A stretch of 64,000 nt of DNA from Albugo candida. Taxonomy: Eukaryota > Oomycota > Peronosporomycetes > Albuginales > Albuginaceae. The translations under genes and the position numbers were made by a program. The first letter of the stretch is position 1; every line of letters begins with the position of its first letter. The notes under the pieces are model-generated. The model searched no databases and had not been told where the DNA came from. It saw only the letters and a list, made by a program, of their open reading frames with translations. The stretch lies in the NCBI GenBank assembly GCA_905220665.1, contig CAJNAR010000011.1, forward strand, positions 248,001 to 312,000, given 5' to 3'. Shown here in pieces: positions 54,888-64,000 of this stretch.

Positions 54888-55252
54888 GGTATCAGGTCGA
54901 GATGACTCAAAGTTGACTGTAGTTGATCCAGTAGTTGTGTTGAGATGAAAAACTCAATAATGAGGTCTTGAAAAGATGAATCGCGTGAGATAGCAGGGCA
55001 GCTGTCCTTGCTCTCGAGCTTAGAACAAGAATGTCTTACACGCTCCATTCCTCGGTGCTGTCTAGGTGTTCCTTAGAGTTTTCTAGAGAATTTGGGATAG
55101 AAGAGGCTCTATTGTGAGTTATACATTGAGAAAAACTCGGTGAGTAATATAGCTATATTTGCTTTAAAAATGCCCTAGTAATAATTACATCACAAGAAGT
55201 CAGAGCAGCGCATTCTTATTCGTTACCGTTAGGACCCTTAACAGCGGTCGAT
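54888..55252. promoter_or_regulatory. Upstream region of effector-like gene F
   Basis: Immediately 5' of the start (minus strand) is a block also found upstream of members A, C, D and pseudogene E, with landmarks gtagttgtgttgaga and, in most, ctcga/ctcgg on the plus strand. The remainder leads to the elongin C promoter; no gene is seen. Confidence 0.45.
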
Positions 55253-55700
55253 ATGTCACAAAATGGTGCAGACTCTGAACACATGGACGTTGTAAAGATA
55301 ATCAGGTGCGTTTGTTACATCGATTGTAGGGGAGAAGGCGGAAGAGAGGATCCTTCACACTGTATCTATTGTTCTACAGTGCAGAAGGACACGAGCTGTA
55401 TATAAGTCGCAAATGTGCGATGGTATCAGGCACCATACGAGCGATGCTGACAGGTTTGTTCGATGATTGAAAGTATGCTGTACATAGACTGACGAAAGGT
55501 ACATCCAAACAGGTCCATTCTCAGAATCCAATAACGAAATTCGATTTCCTGACATCAGCGCTCCGATTTTGGAGAAAGTGGCTCAATATATGTATTACAA
55601 GGAACAGTACTCCGATAGCACAACCCGTTTTCCCGATTTTATGATTGAACCAGAAATTGCGATGGAATTATTAATGGCTGCAAGTTATTTAGACTGCTGA
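55253..55700 (+). CDS. Elongin C (SKP1/BTB-fold adaptor)
   Basis: Small adaptor that joins elongin B and BC-box proteins to cullin ubiquitin ligases and forms part of the elongin transcription complex. Exons 55253-55305, 55380-55453 and 55513-55700 (introns 74 and 59 nt) give 104 aa. Recognisable stretches: VVKIISAEGHELYISRKCAM, SGTIRAMLTG, FSESNNEIRFPDISAPILEKV, QYMYYKEQYSDS, and the C-terminus FMIEPEIAMELLMAASYLDC, which is nearly invariant in elongin C across eukaryotes. The size is close to the human protein (112 aa). All conserved landmarks present, so functional. Confidence 0.94.
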
Positions 55701-55987
55701 CAAAAAATGCACACAATTGCCATTTCAAGTCACAAGCATACCGTAATACATCGACACAATGTATCGTTTAGTTAGAGAAATCGAACTGTTAGCGTTGATG
55801 CTAGCAATAGTGCACAAGTCACACAGTCGATGGCCGGGTCACACCTCAGCTTGTTTGATCAAACATTCGATGATTCCTATGACGCTAAAAGCGGACGTTA
55901 CAACAACTTTACTTCACGAATGCTGAGATCTGCGCGGAATCGCTTCTTATTACGCTTAAACTCCACAACGAGAGAGAGACTACAAAG
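55701..55987. other. Short intergenic region
   Basis: Convergent 3' ends of elongin C and the acyl-CoA dehydrogenase; nothing else seen. Confidence 0.5.
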
Positions 55988-57311
55988 TCATTTGGCACGG
56001 GAAAGAAGTTCTTTTGCGATAATGAGACGTTGGATTTGAGATGTGCCTTCGTAAATTTGCAATATTTTTGCGTCACGCATCAATTTCTCGACCGGGTATT
56101 CCGTATTGAATCCTGCACCACCAAATATCTGGACAGCGTCTGCAGCACACTGATTGGCATGGTCTGCGGCAAACCGTTTTGCCATAGATGCATAGAGAGT
56201 ATTGCTTCGACCACAATCTAGCTCATATGCCGCGCGATACGCGAGCATCCTTCCAGCTTCGATTCCCGTTGCCATATCTGCAAGCATGAAAGAAACGGCT
56301 TGATGCATCGCGATAGGCGTACCCATCGTTTTCCTTTCCATAGAATACATTTGTGCTTCTTCGAATGCGCGTCGAGCTAGTCCAATGGCAATGATGGCGA
56401 CCGGAGGGCGAGTGATGTCGAAGGCTTGCATAGCTATTTTGAACCCATCGCCAGGTTGTCCTAGAAGATTCTCTTCTGGAACTGCGACTTCTTCAAATGT
56501 GATGCTTCTCGTATCAGAACATCGCTGACCCATGTTGATTTCTTTCCTGCCCACAGTGATCCCCGGCGAATTGGCATCTACGATGAATCCACTGAATGCT
56601 GTTCCCGCTTTGGCTTCTGCATCTGTTTTAGCCAGCACGAAATACCAATCTGCCACACTCCCATTTGTAATCCACATTTTAGTGCCATTAATCACCCATT
56701 TATCTCCTTTTTTGACCGCACTGGTACGAAGTGCAGCAACATCCGAGCCTGCACCAGGCTCGGTCACACAATATGCTGCTTGACGTGGTTCTTCCACTAG
56801 TCTTCCAAAGTATTTCTTGCATTGTTCATCATTTCCAGCGACTAGAACAGGTGCACTTGCCAAGTGATTTCCTTCAAAAGCCGTCGTCATACCCGTACAG
56901 CCGTACGCTAACTCTTCCGCGATAACCAGTCCATCCAGCGCCCCCAGTCCGATTCCTCCATATCGCTAAACCGAGTCACGAGTCAAACGAGCGATCATCA
57001 TAGATTACAAATCGTACCTCAGGGATGTGCGAATTGAGTAGCCCAAGCTCCCATGCTTTTGTAAATATCTTTTGGGGGTATTCCATCGACTGATCGTGGT
57101 GTTTTTCCATGGGAATCATCTCTTCTTTGGCAAATTTGCGCGCTAATTCTTGCACGGCGAGTTGTTGATCCGATAACTTGAAAGACAGACCGCTTCCTTC
57201 TTCCTCGTTTGTATGCTGTGCTAGCGCAAAGGTGCGTGCACGCAGCGAATTCTTTAGTAAAGAACCATTCAGTCGAGATGACCCACAAGAATGTAAGCGT
57301 TGTAGTAACAT
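55988..57311 (-). CDS. Medium-chain-type acyl-CoA dehydrogenase, mitochondrial
   Basis: First step of fatty-acid beta-oxidation: FAD-dependent alpha,beta-dehydrogenation of acyl-CoA, passing electrons to ETF. Exons 57311-57018 and 56965-55988 (52-nt intron) give 423 aa, matching mammalian ACADM. The N-terminus [20 protein letters not shown] is arginine/serine-rich with no acidic residues, a mitochondrial presequence. Motifs: [31 protein letters not shown] (FAD/substrate site), [42 protein letters not shown] and the active-site loop [11 protein letters not shown], whose glutamate is the catalytic base position of medium-chain enzymes. Complete and probably active. Confidence 0.95.
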
Positions 57312-58397
57312 CTCAGAGTGTGATCAAAGTGATCCGACGCTCGGATCTTTTCAAGTAATATTTTATTTAGCTCCGATACTACTGTATACACTTCGTATAC
57401 ATCCGTTAACAGATACAGTGTGATGAAGTCTAATAATGTTGCGATAGGCTTTCCATCGATAGTGCGGTAGGTACATTCACCTGGCGTTATTTGCAGTCAA
57501 CGTGCCATAAATGCTTCCTCTCTCGCTATTCATCCTGTCTGAAGCGGCACAGTATCACAGCTCAATTTGTTGTATGTGATATAATTATTCTGGTCGTCAG
57601 CATCCCCTCGTGAATGCGCTAGGGATGGTCCATCTTTCCATTGACATGCTCTGATATTCCTACCTGCAGATCCAATGTTACACCTCGTTTCCATTTGGAG
57701 AAGAACTCGAAGCGATCTCTCTCGTACACTTGGTTGAAAGTGTCGTCAATTTGCCCTTCAGAACACGCTAATCGAAAAGAGAGATTGAGCTGTGTTTTGG
57801 TCGATTCATTGTGATAAACTTGGATAAATGGACAGGCTGGCTTGTTCCATTTCACGTCGTGGGAGCTTTATCTCGGTAATGAAGTGCCATGTTTTCCAAG
57901 TCTATTGGCGAGAAAAATCCGATAGATAGCATGAGCTTCACATACTCATTGTGATGTTAACAACAACGAGCTCATCTGTCATATGTCAATCGATTCTGTT
58001 CACTCCAAACGTTCTCATTATATTTTTTCTGCCGTCGTCGACTGATGGCTGTACGAATCGACCGAGTTGGAAGCCTGAAAACTTCCGCCACTCGTTCCTT
58101 TCTTCGCACTTGGATTGAGTCCCGGCTTCCTAATCAATTCTCATGTACTGCGGTCCGAGCCTTTAGCGCTGATAGAATCCCTTCTGTCATAAATGACAGG
58201 AACGGATTAATTTGTCTCGCACGAACAACTGAGAAGCATTCTATCAGCATGGATTAGGCCTACTATCCTCTTCACCTCCTGCTGCTTGCCGATTCCTCAA
58301 TTGATCAGCGATAGAAGACGTGTGATGCATCTGTTATCTCCTTCATACAATATGTGGAAAAATCGACATATATGAAAAAAATGGAAATCGTAATTTG
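57312..58397. other. 1.1-kb region with two weak ORF candidates
   Basis: On the minus strand 57868-57661 reads coherently (VKWNKPACPFIQVYHNES, then DTFNQVYERDRFEFFSKWKRG) between an acceptor-like aaag and a donor-like caggta, so it may be an internal exon of an unrecognised gene. A 45-nt intron would extend it to a stop near 57552. On the plus strand ATG 58045 opens a 70-aa, arginine/serine-rich peptide ending at 58257. Neither can be supported as a gene from sequence alone. Confidence 0.25.
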
Positions 58398-61300
58398 TTA
58401 CACGTCGATGTTGTTGCTGCGGTATTGATACGCGTCGTACTGTCGTGTGCCCCAAGCATTATAGCTTTTGCGGATCAGAGCGTCCACATGCTGTTCGAGT
58501 TGGTACCGACTTTTGAATTTCCGCAAACGTTGTTTCAAATCACAAATTATCTTTTCCAATTGACGACAACGCGATTTGCTTCCACGGAAGCACGCAAATG
58601 TTGAATTTTGTCCGGTCAATTGTAATAGAGTCAGAATTTCCCGCTGATGTTTCTGCAGTGCAATCAATCCATCCGCAAGCAACGTTCGGAAGCGCTGGAA
58701 CCCCATAGAAGTAAGACCGCCCATCACCTGAACCATTTCACTCGTCAATTTGAACGGAGCATCTTCCAAACTAAATGCTCCTCCTGGCGCGATTCCAAGA
58801 ATAAATCCAAAATCAATGTGAATTATATGGCCTTCAGAGCTCAACAAAATGTTCCCATTGTGTCGATCTTTAAGCTGAAGAACATAAGACACCAGGCTAT
58901 ACGCTGCCATACTATTGATGAATTTAGTACGGGCAGCCTCTAGCGCGTCGCTACCATCCGATTGATTCTCATCATAAGACGAGTGGAAGTAGTCCCAAAG
59001 TGAGCATCGATTTCGACGACCAAAACGTTTCTTCAAATGATCCAAAGAGCAAGCGTCTGTAATTGTTTCCAGTAAGCCGATATCGCTTCCAGTGGCTATG
59101 ATGCGGTAAGGACGAAGCCACAATGGTAATTTCTCACGATCAAATATATGCCGCAATCGATCGATAATTTGCATGGCAAACATTTCTTGGCGAAGGTCGT
59201 CATTCGTCTTCACAATGACTGAAAACAAACGCCATCCTGGAAAGTGGCCCATAGGCGAAGCCGAACGAATTCGTCTCTGCTTTTCGCTCCAACATTCGCC
59301 AAACACATTGCTATCGTACACCATCGTACTGACATTTCCCCCGGCTTGTTTATCAGGAAGTACAAGTGAAGGTTTCCCATTTGTTATCTGCGACGTATTT
59401 CGATGCGTACAGCTCGGAAGAGATTTCGAAAAGGATTTTCGTACTGAGGAGCGATTACTTTGAATGCCGTTTCCCGACTCTCGATCGAGAAGACGACTGT
59501 TGCTCGAGAATAAAGGAGTAAAGCTACACGGCGTTGATTTGGAATAGTCAGAAGCATAACTATCCTTTGGATTTTGGTGCGGTGAAATCACATCCCACGC
59601 ATCATCACTTTCTTCATCGACCAGGATACGCTCTTCCAGATCATGATCGGTCAACACTGAACTGTGTCTCGACGATCGGAAAAATGGACGTAATGGCTCA
59701 TCGTCATACTCACTCTCTTGCTCGGGAAGGTCAATTGGAACAGCTTCCATGAAAATCATAGTCGGAGCACGATTCTTTGTCGTAAACACAGTTCCATCGT
59801 CTGGTGGTATTCGTACAACTTTGTACAACTGGTCGGACGCTGAGCACAAGGGATACAGCTCCATACCATCCAATGACGAATTAAGACGCTCCAATTCTTT
59901 CCTCAGCACGCTCTTACGATGCGTGACGGGATATATGAAGCGTAATTTGTCACTAATTGTGGCAAGAGATTGTACAAACGCGACTTGTTTCAAGACCAAA
60001 TTCTCCAGTCGCACAGCCATATCTGTCTGCAGTCGTCCACGCTCCATATCGCTCCCTAGAAAAAGCTCGTAATTGATGCTGGAATCGTACTCACACAAAG
60101 TCCTTCCCATTCGTTTGACTTCAAAAGCACATCTTTGAAAATCGACCGTTGAATTCGCATTGAGCCAACGTTCCGCCCATGAATCCGTCTCGCAATGGAT
60201 CAAAGCTTCACTTTTTTCAAATGCTCGATGGAGTAAGGCACAAATCGTCGAGCAAAGATTCTCTGGGCAATCTGATAGTAAAATAGAGCTCCACAACGAG
60301 TCGTTTGCTTGGGAGTCTTTACCAAACACTTGAGCAAAAGTGACGTTATGGACGTCTACACGCGGTGGAAAAATGAACCCAAGAAGATCCAAAAACGTGT
60401 GTGAATGAGAATGAACCGAATACGTCAAGGAAGCCTGCGCGTGCCAAATCGTCTGTAGAGCTATCCGAGGTGCTCGTCGACAAAGCCCGCGGATATAGCG
60501 CTTGAGATAGAAAAGCTGCACAAAGTAGGCTTCGGCATCCTTTCGGACATCGATACACTCGAGCAAATGCAGGATCTGATACCATACATTCTCAATCTGA
60601 TCAATGGCGTTCTCCGCATAGAATGGAAGCCTCTCACATGCGATCCGAAAAAGGTGCGGCGTCGTACGTGTGCGATACATCAGCTGGATCGTATGTATCA
60701 AACTCATAGGACTTTGCTCAAGTCTGTGAATCAACAGCGCATCGACTTTGCATTGACTCGCGTTGTGTACCTCACCGCATGAACTGACATCCAAAAGCAA
60801 GCGCATTCCATTATCTTTACGGAGAATAGCATTCATTATGCACACCATACTCTCCAGGTATTCACGAAATACCAATCTCTCCACACACACAACGCAGCAA
60901 CGAGAACAACAGCTCGACTCTGATGCTTCACAGAATCCCAACGTACTGGGAAGCCGCATCGATCGACCACAATGTTTCGAGCAGAAATCGTTCCCACAGC
61001 ATCCGCAAGTCACTTTCCAGACGAGAAACTTTTTCAGACAGATTCCACAATACCGACAAGAAGAGCTGGATGCCAAGGATGCGATCGAGTTGACCGACGA
61101 CGAAGATTCAATCGGGGATTGTCGTCTGATGCTTTCATCGATAAATGTACGACAGCGGATCGCATCCTCCGATTCCATTCGACGATCACCGCCAAATGGA
61201 CCCGAAATTCCAGCACCCAATTTTGCAATTTGAAGCACATTTTCAATCGCATCGATCCATTGCAACTTCTCTTCCGCTGATTCCGCTGAACAGAGCAACA

Positions 61301-61846
61301 AACGATTCTGAAGAGTACGAATAGCGAATGCATGCGGATACGTATGCATCGATCCAATTCCTGACCAAGACTCAATCGCTTGGATCGATACGTGGCCTCG
61401 AAGATTCGTCTGCGTATTTGCATCCTCTCTTTTCAGAAACCACTTTATCTTGGTGCCCGCAAGCACGCAAAATCGATACGATCCCATGTAGTGGCTGGTA
61501 CAAAACCTTTTCCTCAGGTATCCTTCCATCCGTTTCGAACTTGTGTCTTCTCTAATCTCTCGTATCCATTTCTTCACCACTATTGCCGTCGCATTATTTG
61601 CATCGATTATCGAGTGATATTCGTCGCCAAAAATCATCCCATCCTCTCTATCGATTGAATGACACGATTTCTCCTGATTTCCAAATACTTCCATCAATGC
61701 TCCGCAATCCCAAATTCGTCGGAAAGAAAAGTCATAAAGTCTCAATTCGGCTTTCAATCCGATGAAACTCTTTCCATCCACCGGTTCGATACTGATGGCT
61801 TCTTACCAGCGGCCGTGTGTCCTGTAGACGGATTCAAATGTCTCAT
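58398..61846 (-). CDS. Phosphatidylinositol 4-kinase (type III beta-like) with PH and zinc-finger domains
   Basis: Makes PI4P on Golgi/endosomal membranes. Exons 61846-61807 and 61750-58398 (56-nt intron) give 1130 aa. The join removes reliance on a GTG start and extends the N-terminus to MRHLNPSTGHTAA; more 5' exons are possible. A PH domain lies at about 100-205 (MEGYLRKRFCTSHYMGSYRF). A cysteine-rich FYVE-like finger lies at about 255-310 (CRYCGICLKKF, TCGCCGNDFCSKHC, CCSRCC). A helical accessory region follows (to about 650), and a serine-rich spacer precedes the kinase. Kinase motifs match PI4K beta: GWRLFSVIVKTNDDLRQEM, LPLWLRPYRIIATGSDIGLLE, the catalytic LKDRHNGNIL (D about 975) and HIDFGFILG (D about 993). 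A PH plus zinc-finger arrangement is not found in animal PI4K beta. Confidence 0.9.
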
Positions 61847-62005
61847 CAAAGCAGTTATATTGTCCAGTTCCTCCACAGCAAAAGACAAACGACAAAAGAC
61901 CCGGCTATTTTCAGCCGATACAGCGCGAGTAGTATTGAGAAACGAATTGTATTGAATCCATCCTACAATCAAAGGTATAAAATCACGGTCGCCAGTCTTT
62001 CGATG
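61847..62005. other. Short gap between PI4K and the next gene
   Basis: The minus-strand frame of PI4K exon 1 stays open to about 61972 without an ATG (SENSRVFCRLSFAVEELDNIT), so exon 1 may begin further upstream through another splice. Confidence 0.35.
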
Positions 62006-64000
62006 CTAAGGCTTGAAACCCATTTCCCGTCGATATAAAGACTTCTCTCGAGCATTTGGACGATCCGGCATCCAATTTCCGCTGCTATTTCGTTTTGTGA
62101 ATTGTTTCTTCTTACGTGCATCCGCATCATCGAATATCTTTTCCAAATCGCACGTATCGACAAAATCGGGAAATATGTGTGGGGAGGGATCTATCGCATT
62201 GGATTGGAATTGATTGTGCATGATACGCTCCAGATTTTCTTTACGGGCCCACGATGGAATGGACTGCTTTTTCTTATCCGATTGAGATGATTCAACGATC
62301 ACGGAGTTTTGGCTGAGACGAATTACCGACTGTTTTGGCTGCGTGTCACCAGCAGGCAACGCGGTCGAAGAGGCCAATAAGCCATTTTTACTCCATTCCG
62401 TACGCGCTTGCATTTTCTCATGTCGACGTTTGGCTTGTTTTAATGCATCGACTACACGCTTTGGATTAGGTTTTCGACTCGTACGATCTCTGATGAGCTG
62501 CAGCTTGCGTTCTTTTCGCGCGTCTTCGATAGCTCGTTCTTGTTCGTGTTTTCTTCGAAGTGCCTGCAATCGTTTGGCTTTTTCCAATTTACGTTGATGC
62601 TCGAGCTCTCGGACTTTTTCGGCTTTTTTCAGCGCACTCACAGGCGGAATCGATCGCTGCATTGAGTTTTGCTTCAGGGTCTTTGGTCTTTCATCGGTTT
62701 TGCTTTCAAGTAAGGAAACGAACGAATGCAAACTGCTCACCAAATTCGATGGTTTTTGGATCTGCGATTTCGTTGAGACAGACTGAAGAGCTGTGTTTGA
62801 AGGCACACAATCGATACGGATGGCTTCTCGAGACGGATTTCGATCCGATGGAGCGATATCCCTCGGAAGCGTCTCTGTAGCTCGAATTGGCGATCGGATT
62901 TTGATCGATTCCTTTTCGTCCAAAGTTGATGTCATCTCTTTCTGATTCGTATCGGCTTTTGCTTCTGATACAGAGCCTTCAACACTCTTTTCAGGCAATT
63001 GTTTTGTAGGAATGATTTGTTTATTGGCTTTAGCTCGCTCGTATCTTTGTTGTGCCGATTTTTTCGCTGCCATTCGAATTCGCAAAACTTCTCTTTCGAT
63101 GTTAAATCTTCGTTCCAAAATCTGACGATCTCCGCTTTCTTTGCGTATTTGAGTGATTTTCATTTGCTCGGACACGACTTTACGACTGGCAGAAGCTTTT
63201 GAATGATTTATGCTGGCTTTGGGTTCGCTTACTGCGTCCTCTTTGACCACTTTACTTTGCGTCTCTTTCTGGAAAGGAGTTTCTGTTCGATCGGAAAAGA
63301 GTTCCGCAGAGTCGACTTCAGGATCGCATACGACTTTATCGTGCTCATCGGAACATTCTTTCGGAGCATTCAGTTGTGGAGCGTGCTCCGATCCATTGCT
63401 GACGATTGTCTTGGTCGAGTCGACATCAATCTTTTGAGGAATGAGTTTCTCTACTGAATCGGTATCGATGGCGTTGATGTCATTTCTAATGCAAAGAGTA
63501 GCGGTATCCTCGTCGTCTGACGTCAAATCACCGCTTATCCTGATGAATTCTCTCGACTCTCTTTCCATCGACTTTGTCATCGAAGAATCCTCGATTGTCG
63601 TTTGGGAAGTAGTTGTTGATCTTCGTATTTGCTCGACTTCTATACCTTCTGGTTCTTTTTCGGTCTCCTCTTCGATGGTTTCCGACTGCTTTTGTGGCTC
63701 ACTATCGATCAGTTCCAATTCTGTTCCCGGATCACTTTCTCGCACAAGATCATTTATAGCACATGTCGGCGATGCGTCAAGTAGATAACTATGCTTCTTT
63801 TGCTCCCCAGCAAACAGGTCACTTGTAAGGTCTTCTTGTTCAATGACTATGTCAGTGTCTGCTTCTGTGATTGACATCAACTCTGTTTGTGTTTCTTGCG
63901 CTTCCCTGACTTTTTCATTTTCGACGGCTATAATCTTCTCATCTGTTTCGCTCTTACTATTTGTTGGTGACATCATATCGTGCTGGAGCTCGCTTTCCAC
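62006..64000 (-). CDS. Charged coiled-coil protein, C-terminal 664 aa (truncated by window edge)
   Basis: The frame is open to the last base of the window, so the true N-terminus lies outside. No catalytic domain recognised. The first half is acidic and threonine/serine-rich (EEETEKEPEGIEVEQIRRST). The second half is strongly basic with alternating K/R/E/Q helices (KVRELEHQRKLEKAKRLQAL, then QERAIEDARKERKLQLIRD), predicted coiled coil or microtubule/nucleic-acid binding. It ends with SLYRREMGFKP. A cytoskeletal or centrosomal protein is possible but not shown. Its stop lies 159 bp upstream of the PI4K start on the same strand. Confidence 0.75.
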   Translation of the reverse strand: MESELQHDMMSPTNSKSETDEKIIAVENEKVREAQETQTELMSITEADTDIVIEQEDLTSDLFAGEQKKHSYLLDASPTCAINDLVRESDPGTELELIDSEPQKQSETIEEETEKEPEGIEVEQIRRSTTTSQTTIEDSSMTKSMERESREFIRISGDLTSDDEDTATLCIRNDINAIDTDSVEKLIPQKIDVDSTKTIVSNGSEHAPQLNAPKECSDEHDKVVCDPEVDSAELFSDRTETPFQKETQSKVVKEDAVSEPKASINHSKASASRKVVSEQMKITQIRKESGDRQILERRFNIEREVLRIRMAAKKSAQQRYERAKANKQIIPTKQLPEKSVEGSVSEAKADTNQKEMTSTLDEKESIKIRSPIRATETLPRDIAPSDRNPSREAIRIDCVPSNTALQSVSTKSQIQKPSNLVSSLHSFVSLLESKTDERPKTLKQNSMQRSIPPVSALKKAEKVRELEHQRKLEKAKRLQALRRKHEQERAIEDARKERKLQLIRDRTSRKPNPKRVVDALKQAKRRHEKMQARTEWSKNGLLASSTALPAGDTQPKQSVIRLSQNSVIVESSQSDKKKQSIPSWARKENLERIMHNQFQSNAIDPSPHIFPDFVDTCDLEKIFDDADARKKKQFTKRNSSGNWMPDRPNAREKSLYRREMGFKP

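Overview
This looks like nuclear DNA of a plant-pathogenic oomycete, most probably a white-rust (Albugo-like) genome. That assignment is my inference. It rests on moderate GC, many very short introns (mostly 46-61 nt, GT...AG), two oomycete-type family 3 pectate lyases, a clade of secreted proteins carrying an RxLR or QxLR motif just after the signal peptide, phosphoinositide enzymes with added PH and zinc-finger modules, and decayed copia and LINE retroelements. Exon coordinates below were derived by hand from reading frame, splice dinucleotides and family conservation; no transcript data were available.

Layout. 1-36 kb is mostly housekeeping and signalling. In order: thioredoxin, an AGC kinase, a small CxxC protein, a Mis18-like centromere protein, a mitochondrial inner-membrane signal peptidase, an alpha-carbonic anhydrase, a small GTPase-SH2 fusion, an IQ/coiled-coil/PX protein, a class V aminotransferase, an inverted pair of nearly identical pectate lyases around a small secreted cysteine-rich protein, dolichol-phosphate mannosyltransferase (DPM1), a PH-containing inositol polyphosphate 4-phosphatase, a 12-TM twin-domain nucleotidyl cyclase and, divergently, ALG9 mannosyltransferase.

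36.9-54.9 kb is an effector-like island. It is gene-poor, and all members of one secreted proline-rich family lie on the minus strand: two large repeat proteins (81-bp and 84-bp units), two nearly identical 240-aa tandem paralogues, and two pseudogenes. Degenerate copia and LINE fragments and a 237-bp element with perfect 68-bp inverted repeats lie between them. 55-64 kb returns to ordinary genes: elongin C, a mitochondrial acyl-CoA dehydrogenase, a PH/zinc-finger PI 4-kinase, and a charged coiled-coil protein cut by the window end.

Themes. Membrane lipid signalling recurs (PX protein, INPP4-type phosphatase, PI4K, cyclase). DPM1 and ALG9 both serve N-glycan and GPI synthesis. The pectate lyases, the small cysteine-rich protein and the RxLR-like family are likely secreted at the host interface. 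The most unusual items are the GTPase-SH2 fusion, the cyclase whose catalytic residues are split between domains in the reverse order to animal enzymes, the pectate-lyase palindrome, and the repeat-driven, tandemly duplicating effector-like family.
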